Made by a program: the position numbers and the translations under genes
The notes under the pieces: generated by a model
Told to the model about the DNA's origin: nothing
What the model saw: the letters and a program-made list of their open reading frames with translations, nothing else
Databases searched by the model: none
Assembly: GCF_026155325.1 (NCBI RefSeq)
Contig: NZ_JAPFPW010000001.1
Coordinates: 310,001-374,000, forward strand
Source of the DNA: Desulfobotulus pelophilus
GTDB taxonomy: Bacteria; Desulfobacterota; Desulfobacteria; Desulfobacterales; ASO4-4
DNA: 64,000 nt
Direction: 5' to 3'
Part shown: piece by piece, positions 1 through 9,812 of the stretch
Layout: each line of letters starts with the position of its first letter
How positions within the stretch are numbered: the first letter of the stretch is position 1

Positions 1-29
1 GTATCCCTTGGGATCATCAGGAGTTGACG

Positions 30-248
30 ATGAAAGAAGGTATTCACCCCGCATACGAGATGACAACCATTACCTGTGCCTGCGGTAATGTTTTTGAGAC
101 CGGTTCTACCAAAAAAGAGATCCGAGTGGAAATCTGTTCTGCCTGCCATCCGTTCTTTACGGGCAAGCAAAAGCTTGTGGATACGGAAGGCCGTATCGAC
201 CGTTTCCGTAAAAAGTATGGTAACTATCAGCAGCAGATGGGCAAATAG
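30..248 (+). CDS. rpmE: 50S ribosomal protein L31
   Basis: Ribosomal protein L31 of the large subunit, 72 residues, which is the usual length. It is the zinc-binding form: Cys16, Cys18, Cys36 and Cys39 form the CxC...CxxC zinc ribbon. The start is the ATG at 30, which has AGGAG at 19-23 with six bases of spacing; a TTG six bases further upstream lies too close to that site. A strong intrinsic terminator follows at once, so the gene can be expressed on its own even though prfA comes next. In many proteobacteria rho lies upstream, but that side is outside the window. Confidence 0.97.
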   Translation: MKEGIHPAYEMTTITCACGNVFETGSTKKEIRVEICSACHPFFTGKQKLVDTEGRIDRFRKKYGNYQQQMGK

Positions 249-260
249 CTTGTCAGTATA

Positions 261-293
261 AAAAACCCCGCGATGTTTTGCGGGGTTTTTTTC
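261..293 (+). terminator. Intrinsic terminator after rpmE
   Basis: CCCCGC at 266-271 pairs with GCGGGG at 280-285 around an eight-base loop. An A run precedes the stem and seven T residues follow it. This is a textbook rho-independent terminator, 18 bases after the rpmE stop codon. Confidence 0.92.
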
Positions 294-362
294 TTGGGAA
301 GGACTACCGGCATGGGCCGGTTTTCTTTTGGGGAAAAATGGAAGAAAAGACAGGGTGCGGGG

Positions 363-1430
363 ATGTTTGAAAAGCTTGCGGGAGTGGAAGACCGTTTTGT
401 GGAGTTGGAGCGCCTGATGAGCGATCCGGCGGTTCTGGCGGACCGCGAACGGTATCAGAAGTATCTGCGGGAACATGCGGAAATTTCTGATCTTGTGGAG
501 GGATTCCGGCACTATCGGGAAGTTGTTCAGGAACGGCATGAAAACGAGTCTCTCCTCCGGGATCGGGACCCGGAAATTCGGGAGATGGCAGAGGAGGAGT
601 CGCGCCGTCTGGAGTCTCTGGAAAAATCCCTTGCGGACACCCTGCGTATGCTGCTTATTCCCAAAGATCCCAATGACGGTAAAAACATTATTCTGGAAAT
701 CCGTGCCGGAACGGGCGGGGACGAAGCCGCTCTTTTTGCGGGAGATCTGTTCCGCATGTATGCCCGTTATGCGGAAAGTGCCGGTTGGAAAATAGAAATA
801 CTTGACTCCAATGAGCCGGACGTTGGCGGTTTCAAGGAGGTTGTGGCTATGGTTCAGGGCCGCGGGGTTTACTCCGTTATGAAGTATGAATCCGGAATCC
901 ACAGGGTTCAGAGGGTTCCGGCAACGGAAACCCAAGGCCGGATTCATACATCCGCTGTCACTGTTGCTGTTCTGCCTGAGGCGGAAGAGGTGGATGTGCA
1001 TGTGGATGAAAAGGACCTGAGAATTGATACTTACCGGTCCCAGGGGGCGGGTGGGCAGCACGTCAATACAACGGATTCTGCGGTCCGTATTACCCATATC
1101 CCCACAGGGATTGTGGTGCAGTGCCAGGATGAAAAGTCTCAGCATAAAAACCGGCTCAAGGCCATGCAGGTCCTGAGGGCGAGAATGTATGATGCCATGG
1201 CTCAGGAACAGGCGGCAAAGCGATCGGCAGACCGGAAGGAACAGGTGGGGACCGGAGACCGTTCCGGCCGGATCCGAACCTATAATTATCCTCAGGGGCG
1301 TGTGACAGATCATCGTATCGGTCTGACCCTTTATCGTTTGGAATCCATACTTCAGGGTGATATGGCGCAGCTGGTGGACGCTCTGAGAACCCATTATCAG
1401 GCGGAGGCCCTGCAGCATGGCGGGGCATGA
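363..1430 (+). CDS. prfA: Peptide chain release factor 1
   Basis: Release factor that recognises UAA and UAG and triggers peptidyl-tRNA hydrolysis on the ribosome. The protein has 355 residues, normal for RF1. The anticodon-mimic PxT tripeptide is present as Pro-Ala-Thr near residues 186-188, which marks RF1 rather than RF2. The catalytic GGQ lies near residues 230-232 within GAGGQHVN. An open frame extends 30 codons upstream of the chosen ATG at 363 but overlaps the rpmE terminator; the conserved N-terminus begins at this ATG. The 3' end overlaps prmC, whose product methylates the GGQ glutamine, so the two genes are coupled in function and probably in translation. Confidence 0.97.
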   Translation: MFEKLAGVEDRFVELERLMSDPAVLADRERYQKYLREHAEISDLVEGFRHYREVVQERHENESLLRDRDPEIREMAEEESRRLESLEKSLADTLRMLLIPKDPNDGKNIILEIRAGTGGDEAALFAGDLFRMYARYAESAGWKIEILDSNEPDVGGFKEVVAMVQGRGVYSVMKYESGIHRVQRVPATETQGRIHTSAVTVAVLPEAEEVDVHVDEKDLRIDTYRSQGAGGQHVNTTDSAVRITHIPTGIVVQCQDEKSQHKNRLKAMQVLRARMYDAMAQEQAAKRSADRKEQVGTGDRSGRIRTYNYPQGRVTDHRIGLTLYRLESILQGDMAQLVDALRTHYQAEALQHGGA

Positions 1431-2316
1431 ACCGGGAAAAACAGATGTGTGGACCATTGGCCGGATTCTGCGATGGACTACGGAATATTTGGCAACCCAC
1501 GGCATTGACAGTCCCCGCCTGACCTCAGAAATGCTGCTTGCCCATTGTCTGAAGGCCTCCCGTATCGATTTGTACATGCGATTTGATGAGCCTTTGAATC
1601 AGGAAGAGCGAGCCGTTTTCCGGGATCTTGTCCGCCGTCGTACGGGACGCGAGCCCGTGGCCCATATTGTCGGTGAGCGCAGCTTCTGGACGCTGGATCT
1701 TGCCTCCGGTCCAGAGGCTCTGGTGCCGAGACCGGATACGGAAACCCTTGTAACGGAAGCGCTGAAGTACCTGCCTGAAAACCATAGGGCGAAGGTGCTG
1801 GATCTGGGTACAGGTACCGGTTGCATTGCTCTGGCTCTCGCGACGGAAAGACCTCTGTGTCAGGTAGTGGCAGCCGATCTTTCCCTTGCTGCATGCGGTC
1901 TTGCCATGCGTAATATTCGAAGGGTTGGTTTGGAAGGACGTGTTCTGCCTGTTGTTTCGGACTGGTGCGCTTCGTTCCGGCAAGAGCCTGTTTTTGATCT
2001 GGTGGTGTCCAATCCCCCCTATATTCCAACGGCTCATATGGAGGCTTTATCTCCTGAGGTAAGGGATTATGAGCCGCCCCTTGCACTGGATGGCGGAGCG
2101 GATGGCCTTTTGGCATACAGACGGCTTGCAGCAGAGGTCGGATCTGTTCTCAAACCATCAGGTATTTTGGTTCTGGAAATTGGCTATGATCAGTGCAGGG
2201 CGGTGACCACGCTGTTTGTGGATAGCGGGGATTATGAAGTTTTTCCCTGTGTGAAAGATCTGGGCGGGCATGACAGGGTGGTGGTCCTGAGGAAAATGCT
2301 TGCCCGGACGGGATGA
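1417..2316 (+). CDS. prmC: Release factor glutamine methyltransferase
   Basis: SAM-dependent N5-glutamine methyltransferase (HemK/PrmC) that modifies the GGQ glutamine of release factors. It has 299 residues. A helical N-terminal substrate-binding part covers about 1-90. The Rossmann SAM site [13 protein letters not shown] lies near 128-140, and the NPPY catalytic motif is at about 199-202. The start lies 14 bases inside prfA, in the classic prfA-prmC arrangement. Confidence 0.96.
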   Translation: MAGHEPGKTDVWTIGRILRWTTEYLATHGIDSPRLTSEMLLAHCLKASRIDLYMRFDEPLNQEERAVFRDLVRRRTGREPVAHIVGERSFWTLDLASGPEALVPRPDTETLVTEALKYLPENHRAKVLDLGTGTGCIALALATERPLCQVVAADLSLAACGLAMRNIRRVGLEGRVLPVVSDWCASFRQEPVFDLVVSNPPYIPTAHMEALSPEVRDYEPPLALDGGADGLLAYRRLAAEVGSVLKPSGILVLEIGYDQCRAVTTLFVDSGDYEVFPCVKDLGGHDRVVVLRKMLARTG

Positions 2317-2392
2317 AGTCTGATATTTATATGAGGTTTACAGGACTCTTTTTGTAAAGGGTTTTTTTGATGTACTCTTACACGCTTTTGGA

Positions 2393-2427
2393 TCTGGATC
2401 CCGGTGCCGCATGCGGTTGGATCCGGA
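2393..2427 (+). promoter_or_regulatory. Hairpin in the rpsB leader
   Basis: The 171 bases between prmC and rpsB hold a stem with arms at 2393-2401 and 2419-2427 (eight of nine pairs, built on GGATCC), with a small palindromic GC-rich core between them. There is no T run behind it. In many bacteria rpsB is autoregulated by S2 through its leader. That role here is inference from position only. Confidence 0.4.
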
Positions 2428-2487
2428 AAGGAAGAAGGCGGAAGATCAACCAAATGAGGCGGGTTTTTCCCGCAGGAGAACTGGTAC

Positions 2488-3336
2488 ATGGCGTATGTTA
2501 CAATGAAGGAGCTGTTGGAAGCGGGGGTGCATTTCGGGCATCAGACCAAACGATGGAACCCTAAAATGAAACCCTATATTTTTGGAGCGCGAAACGGAAT
2601 TTATATTCTGGATCTCCAGAAGACCGTGAGAATGTTCCGCAAAGCCTATGATTTCGTGGCTGATGTGGCGGCAGCAGGAGATTCTATTCTGTTTGTCGGC
2701 ACAAAAAAGCAGGCACGCGAAGCGATCTATGAAGAAGCCAACCGGGCTGAGACCTACTATGTGCAGAATCGATGGCTTGGAGGGATGCTGACCAACTTCC
2801 AGACCGTAAAGCAGAGTATTGAACGCCTGAAGTACCTGAAAGATATACAGAATGATGGCTCCATAGAGCTCTTTCCGAAAAAGGAAAGGCTTTCCATGAT
2901 TAAGGATCAGGAAAAGCTGGAAGCGACCCTTGGCGGCATCCAGAACATGACCCGTCTTCCGGGCTGCATGTTTATTGTGGATCCTAAAAATGAAACCATA
3001 GCCGTCAAGGAAGCCAAGCGTCTGGGGATTCCCACCGTTGCTGTGGTGGATACCAACTGCGATCCAGATGATATCGATTATCCCATCCCCGGTAATGACG
3101 ATGCCATTCGTGCCATTCGGCTGATTGCCTCCCGCATCGCTGATGCCTACATCGAGGGTCGCGGTCGCTATGAGGAAAAGATGCATGCCGTTACGGATAA
3201 AGAAGAGGGCGAAGTGTCTGTCTCTGCCGACATGAAACCAGGTGAACGCAAGGTGATTGCCGATGGCAGTGATGGTCCTGTGGTTGAGGTCATCAAAAAA
3301 AGTACCGCTCCCGTGGATGGGCAAGCCAGCGAATAA
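2488..3336 (+). CDS. rpsB: 30S ribosomal protein S2
   Basis: Ribosomal protein S2, needed for late small-subunit assembly and for docking of S1. The N-terminus [20 protein letters not shown] and the segment [12 protein letters not shown] are family signatures. AGGAG stands upstream of the ATG at 2488. At 282 residues it is longer than the usual 230-260; the extra part is an acidic C-terminal tail after about residue 230, including [11 protein letters not shown]. It heads the conserved rpsB-tsf-pyrH-frr block. A short open frame at 2367-2564 overlapping the start is judged spurious. Confidence 0.97.
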   Translation: MAYVTMKELLEAGVHFGHQTKRWNPKMKPYIFGARNGIYILDLQKTVRMFRKAYDFVADVAAAGDSILFVGTKKQAREAIYEEANRAETYYVQNRWLGGMLTNFQTVKQSIERLKYLKDIQNDGSIELFPKKERLSMIKDQEKLEATLGGIQNMTRLPGCMFIVDPKNETIAVKEAKRLGIPTVAVVDTNCDPDDIDYPIPGNDDAIRAIRLIASRIADAYIEGRGRYEEKMHAVTDKEEGEVSVSADMKPGERKVIADGSDGPVVEVIKKSTAPVDGQASE

Positions 3337-3372
3337 ACTGGAAAATTCCTGTGGAGTATTTGTGAGAATAAT

Positions 3373-3410
3373 GCAGCTCCTGCATGGCCGGTGGGTATGC
3401 AGGGGGCTGC
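3373..3410 (+). repeat. Stem-loop between rpsB and tsf
   Basis: Arms GCAGCTCCTGCAT (3373-3385) and ATGCAGGGGGCTGC (3397-3410) pair along nearly their whole length with one small bulge. No T run follows, so this is more likely a pause, processing or attenuation element that sets the S2 to EF-Ts ratio than a full terminator. The role is inferred. Confidence 0.5.
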
Positions 3411-3440
3411 AGTACATAGAGGAAAGGAAAAGTCTCTCCC

Positions 3441-4037
3441 ATGGCGGAAATCAGCGCAGAGATGGTAAAGGAGCTTCGGGCAAAAACCGGGGCCGGTATT
3501 ATGGATTGCAAGGCAGCCTTGAAAGAAACGGACGGTGATCTTGAAAAAGCCGTCGATTTCCTTCGTAAGAAAGGCCTGGCTACAGCCAAGAAAAAGTCGG
3601 GCAGAGAAGCCTCAGAAGGTCGAGTGGAGGCTTATATTCATATGGGCGGTAAAATCGGTGTGCTTGTGGAAGTGGGTTGTGAGACCGATTTTGTGGCTAA
3701 AAATGATGATTTTATTGAGTTTTGTCGGAATATTGCCATGCATATTGCAGCGGCGGCTCCCATGGGGCTGTCTTCGGAAGATATTCCAGCGGACGTCATT
3801 GCACGGGAGAAAGATGTTTACCGGGGCCAGCTCCTTGAGGAAGGCAAGCCGGAAAATATGGTTGATAAAATTGTTGAGGGAAAAATCAGCAAGTTTTTCA
3901 AAGAATCCTGTCTGCTTTCACAGCCCTATATCAAAGAGCCCAAGTTGACTGTGCAGGATGTTGTTAATGAGACTGTGGGTAAAATTGGTGAGAATATTGT
4001 GATTAAACGGTTCAGCCGTTTCCAGATTGGAGCCTGA
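3441..4037 (+). CDS. tsf: Elongation factor Ts
   Basis: Guanine nucleotide exchange factor for EF-Tu. It has 198 residues, the short form that lacks the second half of the core found in the E. coli protein of about 283 residues. The UBA-like N-terminus (residues about 1-50, with [16 protein letters not shown]) and the EF-Tu-contacting TDFVAKN motif near residue 80 are intact. The gene follows rpsB after a 104-base spacer holding a hairpin, and is followed five bases later by pyrH. Confidence 0.97.
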   Translation: MAEISAEMVKELRAKTGAGIMDCKAALKETDGDLEKAVDFLRKKGLATAKKKSGREASEGRVEAYIHMGGKIGVLVEVGCETDFVAKNDDFIEFCRNIAMHIAAAAPMGLSSEDIPADVIAREKDVYRGQLLEEGKPENMVDKIVEGKISKFFKESCLLSQPYIKEPKLTVQDVVNETVGKIGENIVIKRFSRFQIGA

Positions 4038-4041
4038 TACT

Positions 4042-4755
4042 TTGGAGCCCAGATATAAGCGGATATTGTTGAAGTTGAGTGGAGAAGCTCTCATGGGAGA
4101 CCAGGGCTTCGGCATACGGCCGGATATTCTGCAGTATGTGGCGGAAGAAATCCGCTCGATACATGATCTGGGCGTGGAGGTTGCGGTAGTGGTCGGCGGG
4201 GGGAATATTTTCCGTGGCATCGCCGCAAGCTCCTACGGCATGGACCGGGCTGCCGCAGATCATATGGGTATGCTGGCAACGGTGATCAATTCCCTTGCCC
4301 TTCAGGGTACTCTGGAAGGTAAGGGAATGCAGACCCGTGTTCAGTCGGCCATCTCCATGCATGAGGTTTGTGAACCTTTTATTCTGCGCCGGGCTGTCCG
4401 GCACCTGGAAAAGGGTCGTATCGTGATTTTTGCAGCAGGAACGGGAAGCCCTTATTTTACAACCGATACGGCAGCCGTTTTGCGTGCCCAGGAAATCCAT
4501 GCGGAAATTCTTCTGAAGGCCACAAAGGTCAATGGCGTATATGATTCCGATCCTGCAAAGAATCGGGAGGCTGTTTTCATACGGAATCTGAGCTATATGG
4601 AAGTGCTGGAGCGTCAGCTTCAAGTTATGGATATGACAGCTATTTCGCTTGCCATGGACAATGGCCTGCCGTTAAGTGTCTTTGACCTTCTGGGTAAGGG
4701 GAATGCGGTGAAGGTTGTATGCGGTGATGAAGAGATCGGTACGCTGATCCGCTGA
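4042..4755 (+). CDS. pyrH: Uridylate kinase
   Basis: UMP kinase of the amino-acid-kinase fold; it phosphorylates UMP to UDP for pyrimidine nucleotide synthesis. The glycine-rich N-terminal motif KLSGEALMG, the [11 protein letters not shown] loop and the TDTAA segment are all present. A TTG start is needed. I prefer TTG at 4042 (237 residues) because GGAG at 4029-4032 sits nine bases before it and the product then starts just before [15 protein letters not shown] at 4027 (242 residues) would overlap tsf and lacks a ribosome site. Confidence 0.93.
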   Translation: MEPRYKRILLKLSGEALMGDQGFGIRPDILQYVAEEIRSIHDLGVEVAVVVGGGNIFRGIAASSYGMDRAAADHMGMLATVINSLALQGTLEGKGMQTRVQSAISMHEVCEPFILRRAVRHLEKGRIVIFAAGTGSPYFTTDTAAVLRAQEIHAEILLKATKVNGVYDSDPAKNREAVFIRNLSYMEVLERQLQVMDMTAISLAMDNGLPLSVFDLLGKGNAVKVVCGDEEIGTLIR

Positions 4756-4894
4756 CCGGAATCGGAGGGGTGTGCTGGGAATACCCCGTCCCCATCCTAG
4801 TAAGGTGGTCTCTGAAAATTCCTGCGGGTAGAGTAGTGTGGTACTGCCCGTACACCATCAGACAACTGATCCCAAAGTAAAGAGGATAGTGAAG

Positions 4895-5452
4895 ATGCTG
4901 GATACCGTTTTTCAGGAAACCAAAGAAAAAATGGGAAAGGCAGTTGATACTCTGAAGGGCGAGTTGCAGAAAGTCCGTACGGGGAGAGCCTCTGCCAATA
5001 TGCTGGATGCTGTTCGCGTGGATTATTATGGAACGTTGACACCCTTGAGCCAGATGGCTTCCATTTCCACACCAGAAAGCCGCCTCCTTGTGATTCAGCC
5101 CTGGGATGCAACGGCCATGAAGGAAATAGAAAAAGGGATATTGAAAGCCAATGTCGGTCTTACTCCATCGAATGATGGCAAAGTGATACGGATTTCCATT
5201 CCTCCCCTGACGGAGGAAAGACGCAAGGATATAGTTAAGCAGATTGGAAAGTCCTGCGAGGACTACAAGGTGGGTATCCGTAATCTGCGCAGAGACAGTA
5301 ACGAAACCCTGAAGGCATTGAAAAAAGATGGGGATATCTCTGAAGATGATATGTTTAAGGGGCAGGAGTATATTCAGAAAATGACGGATGAGCACATCCG
5401 CCAGATGGAAGACATACAGAAAGCCAAGGAGAAAGAAATCCTTGAGTTCTGA
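4895..5452 (+). CDS. frr: Ribosome recycling factor
   Basis: Ribosome recycling factor, which together with EF-G splits post-termination ribosomes. It has 185 residues, the family norm. The start is the ATG at 4895 with AGAGGA eight bases upstream; the open frame extends further upstream without family similarity. KVRTGRASANMLD near residues 25-37 and the ending KAKEKEILEF are typical of the long coiled-coil domain. The gene is 139 bases after pyrH and overlaps uppS. Confidence 0.97.
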   Translation: MLDTVFQETKEKMGKAVDTLKGELQKVRTGRASANMLDAVRVDYYGTLTPLSQMASISTPESRLLVIQPWDATAMKEIEKGILKANVGLTPSNDGKVIRISIPPLTEERRKDIVKQIGKSCEDYKVGIRNLRRDSNETLKALKKDGDISEDDMFKGQEYIQKMTDEHIRQMEDIQKAKEKEILEF

Positions 5453-6182
5453 TCTCCCCACAGGCTTTCAGACCGAACTTCTGCCCGTCCATGTGGCAAT
5501 TATTATGGACGGCAACGGCCGTTGGGCAAAAAAACGCCTGATGAATCGGGTTAAGGGCCATGAAAGAGGTTCTGAGACAGTGCGGAGTGTTGTACGAACA
5601 ACCCGTAAGCTTGGCATTCCCTATCTCAGCCTTTATGCCTTTTCCACGGAAAACTGGGAGAGGCCTAAAACGGAGGTTGCCACTCTAATGTCTCTCCTCC
5701 GTCGGTTTCTGGCTTCCGAGCGGGAGGAAATGCTTGGTAATAACATACGGCTTAATGCCATTGGTGAGCTGGACAGGCTTCCTGCGACTGTTCGTTCTGA
5801 CCTCGAAGCCATGATGGTGGAAACTGCAGGCAACAACGGCATGGTACTGACTCTCTGCCTCAGTTACGGGTCCAGGGATGAATTGACGGAAGCCATGCGG
5901 GCCGTAGCCATCAAGGTTACCCAAGGGCTTCTGGATCCGGCCTCCCTTTCCAGTGATGATATTGCCCGCCATCTGTACACGGCAGATTTGCCTGATCCGG
6001 ATCTGCTGATCCGCACCAGTGGTGAGCTTCGCCTGTCTAACTTCATGCTCTGGCAGCTGGCCTATACGGAGTTTGTTTTTTCACCCACCCTCTGGCCCGA
6101 TTTTACAAAAGAGGAATATCTCGAAATACTGAAAATGTTTCAGGAACGGGACCGGCGCTTTGGCAGGGTAAACGATACTTGA
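5442..6182 (+). CDS. uppS: Undecaprenyl diphosphate synthase
   Basis: Cis-prenyltransferase that extends farnesyl diphosphate to C55 undecaprenyl diphosphate, the carrier for peptidoglycan and polysaccharide units. It has 246 residues. The catalytic motif HVAIIMDGNGRWA is close to the N-terminus, and RTSGELRLSNFMLWQ plus FVFSPTLWPDF are near the end. The chosen start is TTG 5442, with AAGGAG at 5426-5431; it overlaps frr by 11 bases. An ATG at 5388 would add 18 unrelated residues encoded inside frr. Confidence 0.95.
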   Translation: MSSDLPTGFQTELLPVHVAIIMDGNGRWAKKRLMNRVKGHERGSETVRSVVRTTRKLGIPYLSLYAFSTENWERPKTEVATLMSLLRRFLASEREEMLGNNIRLNAIGELDRLPATVRSDLEAMMVETAGNNGMVLTLCLSYGSRDELTEAMRAVAIKVTQGLLDPASLSSDDIARHLYTADLPDPDLLIRTSGELRLSNFMLWQLAYTEFVFSPTLWPDFTKEEYLEILKMFQERDRRFGRVNDT

Positions 6183-6283
6183 TTCCATGGGAATTCTGCC
6201 CATGGCAGCCTGTGGGATCTTCCGATGAGGGAGATCCTTTTTTTTCATCAAACCGGCAGGCCCGGTTGAAACGGAGACCGCAC

Positions 6284-7090
6284 ATGCATGGAACACGGTG
6301 GCTAACGGCCATACTGGCCCTTCCTGTTCTGGTCTGGCTGATTGCGGCCGGAGGGCCTTTCTTTTTTTTCCTTCTTCTGCTTGGTGTGGCTTTCATAGCC
6401 CAGTCGGAGTACCATCGTATCGTGGACGCAAGGGCCAGTGGAAGCAGTGATTCGGATCTGCGCTGGATTGCAAGACTTGCCATGGCACTTCTGGTACTGC
6501 TGGCTTTCTGGGGAATGACAGGTGTGCTGGCTGGCCTTATTGTGGCCTTTCTTATCCTGACAGGTCTTTGTATGGCCTGCTTCCGGAGACGGCCCGATTT
6601 GCTTACGGCCCTTCCGCTGGAGCTCCAGGGACTTTTGTGGATAGGATTTCCCCTGGCCTGCCTGGGTGCTCTGCGGGTATCGGACCATGGGGTAGCCTGG
6701 GTCTTTTTCACGCTGTTTCTCGTGGCTTCCGGGGATACGGGAGCCTACTATGCCGGCCGTTTTTGGGGCAGAAACAAGCTGGCTCCTGCCATCAGTCCGG
6801 CAAAGACCCGGGAGGGTTTTGTGGGTGGTGTGGTTCTGACACTGGTCCTGGCAGTACTGTTTAAATTGTTGTTTCTGCCCTCTTTTGCCCTTTTACCGGT
6901 TCTTTTTACGGCTCTGCTTACTTCCCTTGTGGCACCTGTGGGAGATCTCTTTGAATCCATGCAGAAAAGAATTTCCGCAATCAAGGATTCAGGCCGCCTC
7001 CTGCCCGGACACGGGGGTATGCTGGATCGCATTGACGCTTTGCTTTTTGCTGCACCTGTGGTCTTTGTCATGCGAACATGGCTGTGCTGA
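6284..7090 (+). CDS. cdsA: Phosphatidate cytidylyltransferase
   Basis: Membrane enzyme that makes CDP-diacylglycerol from phosphatidate and CTP, the branch point of phospholipid synthesis. It has 268 residues with about eight hydrophobic segments. The C-terminal CDS signature is clear: SPAKTREGFVGG, then VAPVGDLFESMQKR, then KDSGRLLPGHGGMLDRID. The start is ATG 6284 with ACGGAG seven bases before it. The open frame extends upstream to 6179, but that stretch resembles spacer sequence rather than a CDS-family N-terminus. Confidence 0.95.
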   Translation: MHGTRWLTAILALPVLVWLIAAGGPFFFFLLLLGVAFIAQSEYHRIVDARASGSSDSDLRWIARLAMALLVLLAFWGMTGVLAGLIVAFLILTGLCMACFRRRPDLLTALPLELQGLLWIGFPLACLGALRVSDHGVAWVFFTLFLVASGDTGAYYAGRFWGRNKLAPAISPAKTREGFVGGVVLTLVLAVLFKLLFLPSFALLPVLFTALLTSLVAPVGDLFESMQKRISAIKDSGRLLPGHGGMLDRIDALLFAAPVVFVMRTWLC

Positions 7091-7091
7091 A

Positions 7092-8246
7092 ATGAAAAAA
7101 AATATTTGTGTGCTTGGGTGTACCGGCTCCATTGGCCGGAATGTGGTGGAGATAGTTCAGCGGTTTCCAGACCGCTACCGCACGTTGGTTCTTGCGGCAG
7201 GGGACAATGTATCTCTTCTTGCAGAGCAGATAAAACGGCTGGAACCTGAGGTCGTTGTCGTCCGTACCGAAGCCCATGCCATGCAGCTCATGGCTATGGA
7301 CTGTGCCCGCAAAGTCACGGTTCTTTTCGGAGAAAAGGGGTATGAGGCTGCGGCAACTCACCCTGATGTGGACATGGTGGTGGCTGCTATTGTGGGGGCA
7401 GCAGGCCTTCTTCCAACGGTAGCGGCTGTCAAGGCAGGGAAAGCTCTGGCCCTTGCCAATAAGGAATCCCTGGTAATGGGTGGGAAGCTACTGATGTCAC
7501 TGGCGAGGGAAAAGGGTGTGGACATTCTGCCGGTGGACAGCGAGCACTCGGCTATCTTTCAGTGTCTTGCCGGTCAGCGGAAAAAGGACGTGGCTAAACT
7601 GCTGCTGACGGCTTCCGGTGGCCCTTTCCGGACCCTTGATAAAAAAAGTTTTTCTACTATTCGTCCCGAAGATGCATTGGCCCATCCTACCTGGAGTATG
7701 GGACGAAAAATTTCCATTGATTCCGCAACGCTTATGAACAAAGGTCTGGAAGTGATTGAGGCCATGCATCTTTTTTCTGTCCCCGTGGAAAAAATCGATG
7801 TGGTGGTGCACCCTCAGAGTATTGTGCACTCCATGGTGGCCTTCTGTGATGGCAGTGTAATGGCCCAGATGGGGGTGCCAGACATGAAAGGTGCCATCTC
7901 TCTTGCTCTTTCATGGCCGGAGCGCCTGCCCCTTGATTTACCGCTGCCCGATTTTTCTCGCATGAATCTGCATATGGAAAAACCGGATCTGGAACGTTTT
8001 CCCTGCCTGAGACTGGCTTTTGAAGCGGCGCAGGAGGGAGGCATTTTCCCTGCAGTCCTCAATGCGGCCAATGAGGTGGCTGTGGAAGCTTTTCTGCAGA
8101 GTCGTGTGAGTTTTACGGAAATTCCGGAGCTGATTACGGAAACTCTCTTACAGACAGAAAACCGTTTTGTCGATGATATGGCTGAACTCATAGAGGCGGA
8201 TGCAGCGGCAAGGGTTCTTGCACGGTCTTTTGTTGAACGGTCCTGA
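7092..8246 (+). CDS. dxr: 1-deoxy-D-xylulose 5-phosphate reductoisomerase
   Basis: Second enzyme of the MEP isoprenoid pathway; it converts DXP to MEP with NADPH. It has 384 residues. The NADPH site GCTGSIGRNVVEIV is at the N-terminus. The metal and substrate residues lie in PVDSEHSAIFQCL, SGGPFR and the catalytic loop HPTWSMGRKISIDSATLMNK. It begins one base after the cdsA stop. Placed with uppS and cdsA, it supplies precursor for the C55 carrier. Confidence 0.97.
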   Translation: MKKNICVLGCTGSIGRNVVEIVQRFPDRYRTLVLAAGDNVSLLAEQIKRLEPEVVVVRTEAHAMQLMAMDCARKVTVLFGEKGYEAAATHPDVDMVVAAIVGAAGLLPTVAAVKAGKALALANKESLVMGGKLLMSLAREKGVDILPVDSEHSAIFQCLAGQRKKDVAKLLLTASGGPFRTLDKKSFSTIRPEDALAHPTWSMGRKISIDSATLMNKGLEVIEAMHLFSVPVEKIDVVVHPQSIVHSMVAFCDGSVMAQMGVPDMKGAISLALSWPERLPLDLPLPDFSRMNLHMEKPDLERFPCLRLAFEAAQEGGIFPAVLNAANEVAVEAFLQSRVSFTEIPELITETLLQTENRFVDDMAELIEADAAARVLARSFVERS

Positions 8247-8261
8247 GTAGGGTGCTCCTGA

Positions 8262-8329
8262 ACCATAGTTTTGTCTTGAACCCTGTGCACCCGGTTTGAG
8301 TTGCTGGACAACAGACATGAAACTATGGT
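8262..8329 (+). repeat. Long stem-loop upstream of rseP
   Basis: Ten-base perfect arms ACCATAGTTT (8262-8271) and AAACTATGGT (8320-8329) lie in the 110-base dxr-rseP spacer. Five further pairs become possible after a two-base bulge. The loop of about 48 bases is G/C mixed and no T run follows. It could be a leader structure in the rseP mRNA. Confidence 0.5.
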
Positions 8330-8356
8330 GACAACGGTTTGCAATCCGGAGGTGGC

Positions 8357-9697
8357 ATGACCAGCCTTTTTTCTTTTCTTGTCGTTTTGAGTGTTCTTAT
8401 CTTTATCCATGAGCTGGGCCATTATCTGCTCGCGCGACTGCTGGGAGTGGGAGTGGAACGTTTTTCCATAGGATTTGGTCCAAGGCTTGCAGGATGGACT
8501 TCCGGCCGAACGGATTTTCGTATTTCAGCCATACCCTTGGGAGGGTATGTGAAAATGGTGGGCGATGAGCCCGATGCAGAACTGCCGGAAGAAGACATTC
8601 CTCTTTCTTTTACCCATAAGCCTGTTTGGAAGCGAATGCTGATTGTGGCTGCGGGTCCTTTTTTTAATCTTTTACTGGCGGTGTTTTTTTTGTGGGGGCT
8701 TGTCTTCTGGTATGGACTTCCCGTTATGGATCCCGTTGTGGGAGATGTAAAGGCTGGCTCACCAGCAGCCTCGGCGGGCTTACGGGTCGGCGATCTGGTC
8801 GTGCGCGTGGATGACAGGAGTGTTGACTCCTGGGAAGAAATTCAGAAGTTGATACGCAGGGCTTCTGAAGATCAAGCCATGGTTTTTGAGGTTGACAGAG
8901 GTGATGGCATCCGGCAGGTGCGGATTTTCCCGGAACTCATGCCCACGCCCGATGCTCTGGGAGCCATGGTTATGCGTATGGGGATTGGAGCGGATCCCTT
9001 TATTCCCCCCACCATTGGATTCGTTAGTCCCGGATTTCCGGCTGCAGAAGCTGGCCTGAAATCCGGAGACCGTGTTATCAAGGTGAACGGAGCAGATTCG
9101 CCTACCTGGATGGTCATGGCCAGGAAAATTCAGGAGTCCAGCGGAGAACGTCTGATTTTGGATGTGGAAAGGGAAGGGATCCGGCTTTCCCTTGAGATGC
9201 AGACCCGCGAAGAAGTTATGGAGGATGGCCTGGGTGGAAAAATAACCCGCCATGTGGTGGGGATTGCTCCTGAGCCCTATACCCGGGCGGAAAAACTGGG
9301 CTTTCTGGGCTCTATGCTGGAGGGAACACGCCAGACCGGAGAAATTGTTACAGTTACAGGTATTGCTCTGGCACGTATGGTAAAAGGAAGTCTTTCCAGA
9401 GACAATCTGGGAGGCCCCATTCTGATTGCACAGATGGCTGGCAGTGAGGCCCGCAAGGGACTTGCCAATCTGCTGGCCTTTATTGCGGTCATCAGTGTCA
9501 ATTTAGCCCTTTTGAATCTTTTGCCCATCCCCGTTCTGGACGGGGGGCATCTGATGTTTTACACCATAGAACTGCTGCGCGGTAAACCGGTGAGTGTGCG
9601 GGGGCGGGAAGTGGCCCAGCAGGTGGGGATTTTTCTGCTGTTAAGCCTGATGGTGTTTGCTTTTTATAATGATATTCTTCGTCTGTTCCGGGGCTGA
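8357..9697 (+). CDS. rseP: Site-2 intramembrane zinc protease RseP
   Basis: Inner-membrane M50 metalloprotease that cleaves anti-sigma factors and leftover signal peptides within the membrane. It has 446 residues. The HELGH zinc motif lies in the first transmembrane helix near residues 19-23. Two PDZ domains occupy about 110-275, and the third zinc ligand motif LDGGHL sits near residue 394. The start is ATG 8357 with CCGGAGG four bases before it; a TTG 18 bases upstream is less likely. The position after cdsA-dxr is typical in proteobacteria. Confidence 0.95.
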   Translation: MTSLFSFLVVLSVLIFIHELGHYLLARLLGVGVERFSIGFGPRLAGWTSGRTDFRISAIPLGGYVKMVGDEPDAELPEEDIPLSFTHKPVWKRMLIVAAGPFFNLLLAVFFLWGLVFWYGLPVMDPVVGDVKAGSPAASAGLRVGDLVVRVDDRSVDSWEEIQKLIRRASEDQAMVFEVDRGDGIRQVRIFPELMPTPDALGAMVMRMGIGADPFIPPTIGFVSPGFPAAEAGLKSGDRVIKVNGADSPTWMVMARKIQESSGERLILDVEREGIRLSLEMQTREEVMEDGLGGKITRHVVGIAPEPYTRAEKLGFLGSMLEGTRQTGEIVTVTGIALARMVKGSLSRDNLGGPILIAQMAGSEARKGLANLLAFIAVISVNLALLNLLPIPVLDGGHLMFYTIELLRGKPVSVRGREVAQQVGIFLLLSLMVFAFYNDILRLFRG

Positions 9698-9812
9698 AGA
9701 CAGGTGGCCCGGTGGGAGGCGGCGGTGTAACTGGTAACCTTGCAGTATCTTTGTATTGCGGGTTCATTTGCCAAGACAGGATGCTGTTTTGTGAACAAGG
9801 AAGTGATAAAGC

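Noticed and set aside
2367-2564. Forward open frame of 65 codons before rpsB
   Set aside because: It overlaps the rpsB start, is built on the leader hairpin and has no ribosome site.
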